From Lineus longissimus (taxonomy: Eukaryota; Nemertea; Pilidiophora; Heteronemertea; Lineidae): DNA of 64,000 nucleotides. A program made the position numbers and the translations under genes. Below the pieces are notes generated by a model that was not told where the DNA came from, did no database searches, and was given only the letters and a program-made list of their open reading frames with translations. The stretch lies in the NCBI RefSeq assembly GCF_910592395.1, contig NC_088309.1:23810599-23874598 (forward strand), in the 5' to 3' direction. Of this stretch, positions 14,001 to 29,000 are shown in pieces; position 1 is the first letter of the stretch, and each line of letters starts with the position of its first letter.

Positions 14001-17000
14001 ATTCCACTTCTAGTCTTGATATTGACCTCTCAATATCATTGCTCTTTAGAATGACCATGACCTTCAATGACATTGACTTCACCTTTTAAAGAATTTTAAA
14101 GGGGGTATGATATCTCTCTTGTCATGATGACCTTGACATCTCATCTGCATTTACCGTGACTGGTTTTGACTTCTCCGTCTGATTCTGAACGCAATTCAAG
14201 TGATCTACAAGCACAATCAGAACAACAAAATGGCAGAATTCCCCCCAGAATAGGTAAATCTGGTCAGCCTATCGGCACCACACACAAATTTCAATCTAAC
14301 TAGGACTTTGACAGAGAAACTGGACTGTACTTTGTACACGGTATAACAACAACTAGTCGAAGCTAGAGGGCAAAAGGGTTTGTAGCATGCCGACAAATGC
14401 ACAGAAACTATACAACTCACCGCCAGTGGCTATGGGATGAAACAGAGAGTGATGTCAGTATAGCTATAATCATCAAACAAATCGAGGAGGGATTTTAGTT
14501 CGAATTGATGAAAATGTGTTGGAATTTACAAAGACTAAAGGGAGGCATTAACAAGCTTGTTTATTAGTAAATATGAAATCAAGAACACTGTTGTACTATG
14601 CTACATGTATAGGAAAGTCAATTGTCTATCACAAAACCCCATGCCACAGTATTGACAGTTCCCTTAAGGTATTGAAGAGGTGCCTACGAAATCAGACAAG
14701 CATCTGATGAAGACATTTACTCTCATGACTGCAGCACAGACTAGAGCTATCATTAGCGCTCACAACTTACGAAATCAGGAATTACAAAAACAATTTTCAC
14801 AAAATTAGTAATGGCTGCATGCCGGTAGTAAAAACATGCTTTTTACAAACACACAAATGTGTTGTTGAGTTAGAGTCCTATTTCTTATATAGTGCTTTGC
14901 TGGAGGGAAGAATGAAGATGGAAAATGACAGGGAGTGGGAAATGACCCACTTCCATTGTTGAGAGGGGATATACATAACCAAACATCATAGTGTGTGACA
15001 TACAGTGCAACGTGAAGGGTGGGTCGGGTGCAAAGGATTCAGAACATGAACACAGACAAGTAAACCCAAACTCCATACTCTAGTTTAACCAATCTGAGAC
15101 CACTTCACTAATTACTAAGAAATCTGACACAAAGGCCAACTGGAACATGACCTCACGACCATTGGACAACTTAGTGTTGCCAATGCGAAAGAATGACAAT
15201 GCGCATTTTGCCCATTTCTAGAATATTCAGAAATGGTGTTAGATTGGGGAAACTAGAGTATTTGTAGAACAAATCTTGTTCAATGAAAGCTACCATCAGC
15301 AGTAAGAGCCAACACCCAGTGACATTTACCCAGCAACTACAGTATTAATGTCAACTCCACATTTGACATCACACGAACTCGCTCCCTTACTGGTTTTGCT
15401 TGCTGCTGATGAAAGCAATCGAACAAAACGGCTCGTTTGCAGGGCACCTTAGACATGTCTGTAGGCGTAGATGGTGACAAAAATCAAAACACAAAAAGAG
15501 AGGAAACAGAACAAGAAGGAAATGTGCAGGATTTGACAAGCAGAATGGGCTACCCATAATGGAAATTAGTCAGAATTTCGGACATTCAGTGAGTGAAATC
15601 AAAATACTTTGTCTTCAATCTCATGACCATCTGTTAACAGCAAAACCACACTTTTGACATCTTTACCAAAAGTGCTCTTTTCAATGACGATCTTCCTGCT
15701 TTTTATGTCAGAACCAGTTAACATAGCCTTGACGCATATTCGCCAGCTATCTGGTTTCATGATCAATGGGCTGTAGCATTGCCATGATTGATCAGCCTGC
15801 CTCCATTTTATTGTATAAAACTTCCATGAGTGCCTCTGTTGATGCTTTCGCATTCTCAGACAGGGGTCGGCAAGGTGGACACGACGTTGGGAGGTGCAAC
15901 GCTTTCAAATGCTTCATTGAGTCCAACGGTTTTCCAATACCGTCATCAGCTTGTTGGGGTGCTGAACCAGAGAACACCAATAAACTTCCAGGCTGCCAAG
16001 CTATCTTTTTCATCACTCAAGACACTTGAAAGTAATTTGACCATTCAACGCAATTCTTTCATCCAAGAAAGAACTCGGTGAACACAGACAAAGATTTCTG
16101 AGAAACTGATAGGGCAAGCAAACGGAGAGAAGATGCACAACGCGGTGACTGTACAAATATTGGGTAGCCCAAGGGTGGGTGATATGAAGATTATACTTAG
16201 ATGAAATGTTAAGTTTGTCGAGGCCCGTCAGCTTACCTCCTGTTAATGAGAAGGAAGAGAATGGTTAGTTTACATACGTCTAGCAATACGAACGTGGGAA
16301 CGAACTACATGTAACTACTCTATATGAAAACCTGGCCCTTTGTAGCCATTATTGCTAATGAAAACAATGACTTTTAATTCAAAACTGTAAGTTAGTGATT
16401 TTTAATACTCCCTCATGCCAATTGCCAAAATATCCTGCTCAGGATATTATAATGGGACGTACAGAATATTAGGATGTGCATTACAAGATTCACCTATGGG
16501 ATCAGAGATACTCAGGTTATTGTATGAGCATGAGGCAACTATACTAATAATTTTGCAGAAAGAGAAAGAACCAAAAGGTCAAGAATGCAACAAGCTTTCT
16601 TAGTGGTGAATTCAGCACTGGAGCTTGAATCAATCAGGAAGTTCCATTTATTAAGACCATTGGAATAATATTTGAATAGTGGCGTTTCGAGGCTTTGTGG
16701 TTCTTCCTCTTTATAAAGGTGGTGTTATGGGAATAATAAGCAGTCAGCTGCAGTCATACCTAATGGAAACAAGAAATCAATGATTAGTAAAAAACAGTCC
16801 TGGTCAAAGGAAACATCTCTTGTCAAAAGCAATTTGCACAATTTGCAACTTCACGCTTGAAACGTAAAAGGTTGGGGTATGCAAGACACAATTAAGATGA
16901 CTTCAAGAATGCACAATTCAGAATTTAGGAGAAGTCACTCCTGACCAAGTACATGAACAAGATCTCAGATCCTAAATTACTAAGCATCAGATCACTGCTA

Positions 17001-20000
17001 CAGATCCCGAACACATGATACGTGGACCCTAGATCACAATGAAGGATCACAATACTGAGAAAACATGTTCAGGTGCATCATGTCTCGAAGCATGACCAAC
17101 GGATAAGGAAATTGTATGGTGATAAATGACTTGGCAATGACATCCTGGAAAAGGAGATCATCATATCTACGAGTTAAGCTTACACAAGGTCGGGCAGAAC
17201 ATCCTCTACCCATTGCTGACTGAATCGAAATGAAACAAAAATCAGCCGATTTTTCATTTCATGATCAACGTCGTGACAATGGGACAGTCAAGGATCGGAA
17301 TGCCCATGATCTGTTTGGAACATTGGCAGCTGTCCATATTCAGAATTAGCGGAGAACAATCTGCAGTCAACAAGACCGAGATCAACGGGATAAATAATCC
17401 ATTCCACTATCACTGATACTGCAATGGGCTATTCAGGGACAGCAGACTCATGAATCAGACCCAATACAGACGTATTGATTCAAGTATTGATGGGATGCTA
17501 CGCTGTCACGATAGATAGTTGGCAACTGCTAATTCATGAATGTACTGGAGAACAGACTTCACTTGCGCCCAGTCCACTGAGGCAAACATATTCACCCTTT
17601 CTGTGTAGCAGGAGAACATGATCTTTCCAATCTGATCTTCACTATCCAAATCATGTTTGCCACCTGAGCCCCTTTTGAGTGTCAATGGCACTACTACATC
17701 TATACCACAGCAGATCATATCCTTAGGGGTTTCCACTGGTTTTTTGGCAATTTCACTTCTTAGAATCTAAAAGTATAGTTCGAATTAGAGGCTACATTCT
17801 TACCTAGAGTACACAGTCATTAGCAATTCTTCAAAATCTGGGCTCATTTTGAATTTTTGCAAAAACGTGCAGTACACAGCATAACAACTGAATAAAGTGC
17901 CACTTCTTTTGTCAATCAGGTAATCTACGGAGAGCAAATGGCACAATCACCATTTTCCTGTTGAATTTAATCATGGTAATTTTTTATTTGTCTTTGATCC
18001 AAACCTTTTCACTTGTCTTTGATCTGATTCTTAAATTGATGAAAACAGCAACAAGATAAATTCTGACCACTTCATACACACAATCAGCGTAAGTGCTTCA
18101 CTTGTACAGCATACAACATTGGAGGCCCATATGGCGCCCAATCGATACGACCATATTTCGTGGGAATAGATTTCTTGTAACAACAGACCTGTCAAATCTT
18201 TTGTGACTGGTAAAATTAAGGGGTGTAAGGAGTATCAGTAAGCTCTGGATGTCCAAGGACAAATTCCACTCTGGTATAGTAATCGCTAGATCTTGAAAAG
18301 TTTTCCATATCTGACTGGTACCAATGTACCATAACTTAAGGTTGGCATCAAACGGTTCCGTCATACTTGGACAACTCTCCTGGGCTACTTTTATCGACAC
18401 ACATACAAAACATTGATAGTTAGATGTGGTTATCCGACAAATACTGCAGTCAGATCAGTCAACAATCTAGGGGGTGTTAGAAGGGACAGAGGGGTGAAAC
18501 CTAGGAATTAAAGAAAACTAAAATAAGTCATAACATATGCATAAGATAGCCAACAGGTTAGTTCCTGAAGTGTTCCACATCCATCACCTTTCCAACTCAA
18601 TTCTATTCTAATTTACGCTTGGAGGATTCAGTACCAACTTTCCATTCTGAAACTTTAGTTTTTCCACTAAGTACTGATTACCTGCACATTACTTTGATTT
18701 TTTGTGAAAGATTTGAATTTTGAGGCCAACAACTGACGACATGTCCAAATACCAATTTTTCACCAAAAAACAAGTCTTGATTCTACTTGAATTTTGACTC
18801 AACGTCGCTTTTTGGCCGCTGAATGTCGGACGCTTTTTTACTTCATTCATTTTTTCTACTATAGTGACTGGATGAGGAATCATAAGTTAGAAAGTAATTA
18901 TTGGAAAGACTATGCAACAAGTCATGTCTAAATGATCAAGTGACCTGTGAGAAATCAGACGTGTTATGTACAAGTCTCACTCAGATCCCTACCATTGCCT
19001 TTCTTTATTGCTGAAATAAGATGACAAAACATCAATACTTTTTGCCTCAAAGGACATGAAAGCCGAAATTGCTTGCCAGTCAAAACTTGACAAAAGCTGA
19101 AAATTATTGCTATTTCTGACACATTTTGGTAACCTAATACCTGAAGTGTCTACGCAGGCAGGACTCAGGAATATTCACTTTCAAAACCGAGCATAAATTC
19201 CAAATATGGCAAAAAATGAAAGAGCAATAACTCTCAGTTTTGTTAAGTTTTCGACAAGCAGTTGACAGCTAAGACAGCAACACATCAGGAACCGAACGCT
19301 GAAATGAAGACATCAATATAATCAATATGCAATCGCTGCCCTCTTTAAGCCACAGATTCCTGCATAATTGAAGTTACTGGGATAGTCTGCGGTCAATCTG
19401 GGATGGGGTTACATCGGCTCAGCTGCCGTGGAAATGGTGGCTGATTGCAAAGTGTTACTGTTCTTGCCTATGGCGTGTTCTTGCCTGGAAGAGACAGATA
19501 CTGAAATACATGCGAGGCCGTATATTGATCTGTTTAGAACACCTATTATTAGAGTTGGTTCCAAGTTCACCATGCTAGAATCAATAGTAGCATTACTGGT
19601 ACCAACCGTTTGTGGATGTGCCTCGTCAGATGCTGTGTATTTCATTGTGTGGCATATGGGGACAGAGCCTCAAGACTATAAAGACAGACGCAATTAGTCA
19701 CATCAAAGTTCTTAGCTTGTTAACCTTTGAAGCATTGATGAAAGAACTGCAGTCTTCAAATGGAAACTGGGATAAGAGAGCCACCAGAGCAAACTACATG
19801 ACACACTTCGCTAAAACAATAGTAAGCTCAGGTGAATTTCAACAGACTGAACTTTCAAAATCTGTATGTAGACTCTGGGACTCGGTAATCACCATCACTA
19901 GGAAAGAAACATATGACTCGACTGCAATTTAGACCGAAAAACTGTGGGGAACCCAGAAAGGCCCTGAAATGACAAGACACTTCATCCCGCTACAGGACTG

Positions 20001-23000
20001 GAGATATACAGTACAGGCAGACTGAACACAAAACAATCTGTCATTCAAAGACCAGAATCAACTCCCTGGCTACCTGACTTCCCGTAAATGGCCAAGTTAT
20101 TAAGGTGAATCGGTCTCATCGCCATTCAGGCAGAGGAGGACTAATGAATGTTACAGCCCCGGCTTGATGGGATTAGGCTTCACGTTCTGATTCATTAGAC
20201 GAGCATCATTAGCTCTTAATCCCACTAGGGATTCAGTGACTGGATGACAACCCAGCCTTTCTCTATCTATCTTCTATGGCAGGGATCAAATTCACCAAAA
20301 AGTAATCTGAAACTTGTGTCTTTTTGCATGTCCCTTTTTCATTATTAAAAATACTTGTCTGTCATAACCTTCTATAGACTACGGCGGATGGGCTTAATGT
20401 GCTCAACACACGAGCACAAGAAGCCCCTAAATTCTTCATAATGACCAGAATCAGCCGAATAATGGTCGCATTATAGTATTAAGACCCGAGACAGTTCAGC
20501 ATCAATTCTTCACAATATACCTGACAGCAGAGTTTATACTGAAAGCTGACCATGATCAGAACACCAATATTCTATTGGTAGTTTGCTGATGGTCACAATC
20601 GTTTACATAGTAACACCTCGATGGATACCGCTGGTGGCCCTAACTTAATCAGTCATCCTATAATTGTATCGACGGAGAAACAACCTCAGGGAGTCGCGCT
20701 TATCAAATATAATGACACAGAAGGTCAACATGCTGATATGAATGGTATCAGCTAGATCATACTGGTGCCAAGGTTGACACCTTGAAGATGGAAACTGTTC
20801 TCAATCACTCAGTAATTAACCTAATTGATCACTGCAAACATTCTCCAAGAAGATCAAAGGATGTTCTCTCTGCTCCAATGGACGTCCGCTCCACCGTGAG
20901 GTCTAGAATGTTGTTCAGTCGCGTGATCATACCCTAATCAACAGAGAGGTTAACTGGCAAATGAAAGACAATTGAGGCTAATGAGATGATGTGACTGCAC
21001 TTATTGAGGTCATGTCATATGCCAGAATTATCTCTAATGATGTGCTGGAAAATTTTACATCGCTTTGGCAAATTGGGCAATTTCAATGGTACTGACAAGA
21101 TATACTGAAAAGCACCCGTGCACCAATGAAGATGTATGTGTAAGTTTTCAGTGGTGAAAGAGTTAAAATATTCGTTAGCAAGCCCACCCTCTCCATGTAC
21201 CTAAGCATATTGTAGCAGCATCTCAATACCTTGACATCTCAACATCACAGGGCATTATAAGATTAGAGGCAGCATCACAATGGAGGGTAGAGAGGACCCT
21301 GGATCCAATGCTGACAAGCTACATCTTCTAACAGAATGTATCGTTTCATGAATATAAGATGTAGGTAGACTATAGGCAGTATATAAATAGGCTGATTTCG
21401 CTGCCCGATTTATTGGAAGATCAGTTGTCTTTACCGATAAAGAATTAACCCTTTGATCCCTGGGTAAGAAGTCTAGTCTGTGCAATTATATAGATCACAT
21501 ACAGATACCGAAAATGTTGTCCTTTACCAAAACAGTCCATAAAATATTAGTACAACTTGGCTTAACTTAAACTCTGTGCAACAAGCCATTATATATCAGT
21601 AACACAAGAGAATTTAAAGAAAAAAAAGGCTTGTTCATACACTCCCTCCCCCCATGACTTGAAATTTGCATGAGAGGGTAGATAACGTAACTACAGAATA
21701 TGGTACTAGTACGAGCAACACAACTTCCTTGTTCAGCTTCCCTGTCGACGTGACAAAATGTGATCTGCAGACTGGTAGCAATACCACGCCTAGATTTTCT
21801 TTAAGCTTTTTATTCATCGAGAAATGTCACGTAGAGGATCACAATCAGGGTATTGAATAGGATACAAATACACAAGAGGGGCATATCAGGATAGGCAGTG
21901 AATCTAGATCAGCCTAAGCCAGACTTGAATGAAGATCATACAGATCAGTATAGCTGTTTGTGTCTGCGATCAGAGTCGAATTCAAAGTGGAATACCTTGA
22001 ACCTGTTGAGGCTAAGCAGTGTTCTGGAAGGAGAATGAGAATGGCAAGCCCTGTAATTACTAATGTGCTACAACCAAAGCCATGCAAAACAAATGAATCA
22101 AGACTTCCAACCCATCCCTATGAGAAAATCGTCATATCTCTTCATAGAAACTGGCTACAAATTTTCCACCATCAAGGCTATTCATACAATAACAACTCCA
22201 TACAACATAATCACATTATTCCATGATGTTTTTCGATATCAAACTTATATCCCCAAAGCACAAAGCAATCAAGGATATGATGAGATTAAGTCAAGCCCTG
22301 GAGGGGACAAAGAACCACAAACATTATGCTACATCGCACATTATGGACAAGTTCTGCATGTTGTGATTTTCATTGTTATCGCAGACGACTCTTATCCACA
22401 TTAAAACAGATGAGTCTCTGTCCTTACTAGGGGATGGCCATTTGATCCCCAAGGTTTTGACATCACAACATTCTCCATATGATCCCCTTTGTGGAACCTC
22501 AAGTGGATACCCTTGGGACTGATATATATTGTCCTTAACAGAGAGGTGTCCTGATTACAAGGGTCAAATTGAATGCAAATGACCGATTCGGGCCAAAATC
22601 ATTGTCTCCAATAGAGGTGTCCTGCAAACACGGGTGTCATCAGAGGGAGTTTTCACTGTCAGGTGGAAGAAAACTCTCAAAAGATGCTGGGATGGCAAAA
22701 AGTGTGTTATTCAGTTCAACATTAAAACTGCTTTCCACAACATTGCAAAGAAGGACATTGCCTCAGGATAATTCTTATCTCTCAGTCACGTTCAAATGCC
22801 GATATCAAATTCTTTTCCATCCATCTCAACAGTATCAGTTAGATTTACCACACTCCTCCTTTGAGACGGAGAAACTGGCACAATTAATTTGCAATTAATT
22901 TACCGATTAATTAGTCGGCATTCACTGCAATGGGGCGTTGAAAAACATGATGCTTATCGCATGTGCTGACATGATAGACTCCTATACTCGATGCCATACA

Positions 23001-26000
23001 TCACATAGACCTGTTATTTCATGCTCGAACACCATTAATTAGCATTAACGAACCTTGTTTGACTGATAATTACTGCAGCGGGATGGCAGTAGAGCAATGT
23101 CAATGTACATAAGCAAATTAGTGCAATTTGTGAGTGTTGTTCCCACAGTAATACACTGTTACGAACAACTATCATATCCATAACCCCCAGCGAGCAGCAG
23201 CCTGGAACACGCCTTGCTCTCCGTGCACTCTCATCTTACAATTTGATATAACCGAGAACCACAGTAATTTATTGATCTCCGAATGATTGATCACTTTCCT
23301 TTATAAATACTACATAAATATAGTTTTTAAAGAGAATCCGAAAAGTATGGAATATCAACCTAGACCAGTTTCTTCTACAGTTGAAGACTGAATCCACAAT
23401 TGATGTCCCACAAATATCCCATCCGCCTTGATATATGATTGCTAAAGAATCTCGCTCGTCCCATGAGTAAGCAGCACAACAACACCATGTCTCGGCGATG
23501 TACATTACAATAGTTGCAGGCGGATATAATGATGAGAGTCGAGTGGCTGAATCAGAGGATGGCGATGCAAGGTTGACTGGACAGAATAGGGATGGATACA
23601 TTCTGTTCTGGTATCATCCTGATTTCTTTATCAGCAAAATTTTGTTGAAAATGGACTTGTCGTTGTTGAAGAGTTAGGGAGCAAACTGGTATTGTTCGAT
23701 GTCCATTACAATAGTAATGTGATGTCGTGTTTAAGCATTTTCACCTATGAAAGCTACCTTTGAGAGTTGAAGTCGAGAAAAGAGGCAAGATTACCTGATG
23801 TGAAACATTTAAATCAATCTTCTTTGAGGTAAACTACATTGACTGAATGACATTTAAGACTAACAATGACAGCATTCTAAAATCTCGAGTACTATAATGT
23901 ATAATCATGAGTGCTGCTCAGGTGGTGATTTTAATGTCAACGAACAAAGCATATCACCTTATCAAAAGATATGTTTACCAGTCATCAGAGGAGGTTCTTG
24001 ATTGAAGTATAATAACTTGTCATTTGCAGCTTGGAATTGTTAAAAGGTGATGACAGTATCAATGTATCAGAGAATATTATAGCACTGATACTGTATAAAG
24101 AGTGTCTCAGAAATACAGTAGAACCTCTCTATTAAGGACACCCTCGGGACTGACAAGTGCTGTCCTTAATAGAGTGGTTTCCTGATTAGAGAGGTCAAAT
24201 TGAATGAAAACAACCAATTTAAACCAAACCTAGTGTCCTTTATAGAGAGGTTGTCCTTAATAGAGAGGTGACCGGTAAGGGAGGTTCTACTGTAATACCA
24301 AATAAGAGATTATCTTGTTAGGTTCTTTCATCAATGAGATATTATGGCAGTTCTGATACAACAAACTCAGACTTTGAAATCAGGTAGAAGCCTTTGTTCC
24401 TCTCTTGGCATCCCTCATCCCAATTCCCACTACAACAACTACTATACCAAGTATTACGTGCGAGAAATAACTTACTAAACAAGCCTTGTATTGTACGATA
24501 GCATTGATTTGTCTCATCCTACAACCCATTGATATTCTGATCAGAAATATCTTACATCCATTATTCAAACATTTGATGCAGAGGTTTTAGGATCGAGTGG
24601 GCGGGGATTAATGACATCGATCCTTCATATGGCAACATACACTACCACACTCGTGTAGATGGTCACATCTGCCCAGAGGACATTCAGAAAGTCGATGAGG
24701 TGATAATAAAGCAGTACATTTGCAATACGCTGCCAAATGCAACCAACCGCAATCCACCGTTTTGAAACTTCTCCTTCTGCTAATGAACCCTAAACCAGCG
24801 GGGAGCAGTTCAGAATGATTTAAAGAAAACCTCTCATAAATCATCTATTTAACTCAAACCTTTAAAACCGAAGAGAATTTATGGCCTACTTTGCGTGCCA
24901 CAGAACTGATTTGAACATCAATTCACAGAGTAATACGCTTGGACTGAAATGAAATTTCGTTGAGAATAACAAAATTTGCTATTTCTTTTGGTTGAATGAC
25001 AGTCACTCCTGTTGCGAAAGAGATAAGACTTGGCTTGCTGGAGCCAGGGCATGATGCATATTCAAACAAGAGGAATTATTTTCAGTTTTTATGCTTTTGT
25101 CATCTTGGGAACCAGAGTATCTGGATAAAACCTACTACACTGTATGCTGTCAGAGAGAGTCACTTCATCTCTTCGACATTATTGGTAAATAAAAATCTAA
25201 CAGGAGATGTCTGACCAAAAAGACAAGGACAAACCTTGACCAAAGAAAAACTCTAACCAAATAAGTACATGTACATGTATTCGAAAGATACCCATTTTAA
25301 CTAATGAAACCCTCATCCTCTATTATAATAGATGACTAATGCGTCAATAGAATGCACCATCTTGGGGCCCATTAGACTCTTCTGTTGGCATTTCTTGACT
25401 ACTTATCCAATTGCAATGAGCCCAAATGGCCTCCAAGAAATACTTTTAAAATGCCCAGATACCGCTAACCTGAATTGCTTGAGAATCAACACTATTGGCA
25501 GAAAAAGCAGACTATTGGTGATTATGTCTGACATGCCCAGCATCCTATAATCCTCATGAATATGGAGGTAAAGCTACAACTCTACCCCTGGCCTGTTGAG
25601 GTGACATGCTGGCATTCAACACCATCAACATGACTGCTTTACCAACCCAAGTATTGATGATCATGTGATGACATACTCAGCAGCGGTGCGCTTCATCCAT
25701 GGGCCAAATCATCCTATAATCCTCATAAATATGGATGTAAAGCTACAACTCTACCCATGGCCTGTTGAGGTGAGATACTGGCATCCAAAACACCATCAAA
25801 ATCCCTTTCCAAGCATTCATGATTATGTATGACATGCCCAGCAGATGTTCACTACATCCATGGACCAAATCATTCTCTCATCCCAATAAATATGGTGCTG
25901 AAATTGTAACACTGGTGTAATCCTGGTTTGTATTCTTGTGAGCATGTGACATGGCCTTCTGATATGGCGGTGCTCACAAATCATATAATATGAGACATTT

Positions 26001-29000
26001 TCTCGTTCTATTTGCCCTATGTACTGATGTTGGTTGAGTCCTGTAGACCAGTAGATAAGTCACAGCAATGTTGGCTTTGTATCTTTTGTGATAAATCAAT
26101 AATTGAGTTCAGGGAACATCTGTTTCTAATAGACATCAGATGGTGATGTTTGATTTTATGATCCCAATCACCCACCTCCCCTCCTCCAAATTTACGTGTT
26201 TTTCCTAAATGTGTTGTGCTTGGTTGCTAATTGATCTGTTGATGCTGACATCTGTGCCATATCCAGCCCTCACAATGTAATGGAAGGCAATCAGTACTTG
26301 CAGAGAGGATATCCACCAATCTGCTTGGAGAAATTAGCACTCCTTAGATATTGGCCTTTAACTGTAGAGATGAAACCGGAAGTATTTCCAGCACACACTG
26401 CTAAGCAAGACTGGAGAAGCTTCTTCAGCCAGGGGTCATGATCATTGACAGTATTATAGACGACTTCGTTGTAGTGCACATTTATACCGGATATCCAATC
26501 CGATCCCATTTCCTCCGCCTGAACTCTGAACGCCATATTTCCTGTACTTAAACACATGTTACAATGTAATGGGCACCCAGAGCAAAGACTGCGGCTAAAC
26601 ATTCTGGGCCGAATTTACAAAGGGTGTTTAGCTTAAAACAGCGTTTAATGTCTGAATAGACAGAGTCAGGGCCTTGCAGGGTTTCTTCATGAAAACCGCA
26701 TTAGGCCCTGAAACTGATTATGTAGAATTTACACGCGTCTAACTCTTAAACACCCTTCGTAAATTCGGCCCACTAGATTCAAGCTCAACTCCTTGGAGAG
26801 TATCACATGTCCAAGCTGCACATATTCAGTGCTCAGGACTTGCATTCATATTCCACAACCTGTAACCTGTTTCTCCTTTAAGACTTGTCTCACCAACTAG
26901 ATTGATGTTTCACTCAAAATCTTCCAGTTTCTCTAACCACCCTGATCCGAACTGACCACCATAATCTGTCATGATCATTGACACAACCCACCAGCCAATG
27001 CCCCATCGATAACTGGATAACAGCACAATGGGATCAATCACATATAAATTAGATTTCCGCATCCACAAAAAGGTACATGTATCCCTCGGCATAGTCAACT
27101 GATTCGATAGAGGCAAATCGATATCGATCAGTATATCAGGGATCATTAGCAGAAACTTGTTAGTTGCTTGGTTACGGGGCACAGGGCTTAAGTCAGCATT
27201 AAATGGATTTGGAGCCTTTTGAAGTATGGCCGGGCCAGACAGTCATTGAGCCAAGGTGTTTGTCAAGAATGTTGAGTCCTGGGTTCACTTGACCTGTTTG
27301 AGGTGAAATCACTCCTTTGGAGTTGGATGTTTGATACTTAACATAAATTTGACTATTATGTGTATCAATCCTTAACCTTGATTTTTTAGTTCAAGTCAAC
27401 ACTGGGGGCAACATGTATCTATAAGCAAAGACTTTTCCAAAGAAAAAAGAGTCTCAGCAAATTTTTCCATCAAGCTGAGCTTTCAGACTGCCAACAAAAA
27501 GATACGACAGGGTACTGACAGAATGTGATGTTAAAACATGAGGTTCAGGTTTTTAAAAAACATGTCAATAAACTTGTGGTTAATGAACATGAGGACCACA
27601 TTTTGAAATATACATGTTAATGATCGCAATCTACCACCAAAACCAGCTGCTATCTGATCATACTCTCATATTTCAGAATGATTCATCTCATGAACATGGC
27701 CCCCCACTCCAATAATGGGCAGTCACTTTGACTTGACAGGTGGCAGATTGTCATGTAAGATAACAGGAAATTGGGTCCTCGCAGACCCGATTACCCGGTA
27801 GGGTAGCAAGAGTCTTAGCACTACGCTACTTTTGGTGTAACATCTTGTGGTACAATATGCGATCTGTTGTTTTCGTACAGCCCCAGTCATGTCAGGCAGA
27901 CTGCAGTGAACACCTGATTGTATTGACCAATCCATTAGGCCTCAAGGTGGACGACAGGAATCCGATACCGCCCTCATCAAGGAGGAGGCAAGGATGAGAC
28001 ACTATATGGCACTCCTTATGGTCAATATTGGTTAACTCTTATCCGTTCTCCGATTATACTGGGGATGAGGTGGAATGGATCATGCAGTTCACCAAAGGAT
28101 AGGATTAGGATAGGTGATGCGTTATGGATAGGTTTCCTTTCCAAATCACCTTTTCACACCTCAATCAAATGCATTAGCTATTGTCTCAAACCTTCTGAGT
28201 CAAGATCAGGGCCTGGTACCCTACCATCATTCCTTTGATTCTCCTCAGAAACCCATTTTAGATGAATGCTGCCTCTAATTTACTGCTGGCACCGACAATG
28301 ATTATGATAGAGTTGGTCGAACTTGACTTTGAGGGGTTAATGAATGCCCTCCTATCAACTGTGAACAGTGATCATAGGAAGGAAGCAACCACTTCCAAAG
28401 ATCGTAGAAATTACAATGTATGATATCGTCAATTAACATTTGCTGGGACACATAACAGAACATAGTGTAGGCCAAGGCTGATATGGTAGTATAGCCGTAG
28501 TATAGCCACTTGATGATATCCCATATGTGAATACATCATTTGGATACATGGCGAACACAAGATAGAATACATGTATATGTCATACAGATATTCCTATCAC
28601 GCGTATATTCATTTTAAATTAATAGTTCATTTAGATGAAAGCCAGAATAAGTTTTTTCTATGTTCATGAAAGCTGCAGCTGTGGGTTTCAATAAGTTAAG
28701 GGTATTCTTTTTGAAGGATGATCAAATCTGAGGAAGACAGACAGAAATAAACAGATTGGAATTCAACACTGCACTGAAATAAGATCAAACCCATGCGCGT
28801 TATCACATCAAACTCTATTTAAACCTACAAAACCTTAAAGACACTGACACTAAATCAACGTACAAGAAAAAACATACAAACAAATCTAGCAATTTTCAAT
28901 GCACATTTTTTGATCTACAGGATCGATATAAAAACCATCACATATCATGAATATAACCAGTAATTTCCGATTAGAGCATTCTTTCTATGTAGCATCTTCC

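Noticed and set aside
26291-26602. 103-aa minus-strand ORF ending next to a MITE
   Set aside because: Protein-like composition but no family recognised and no splice partners; could not be supported as a gene.
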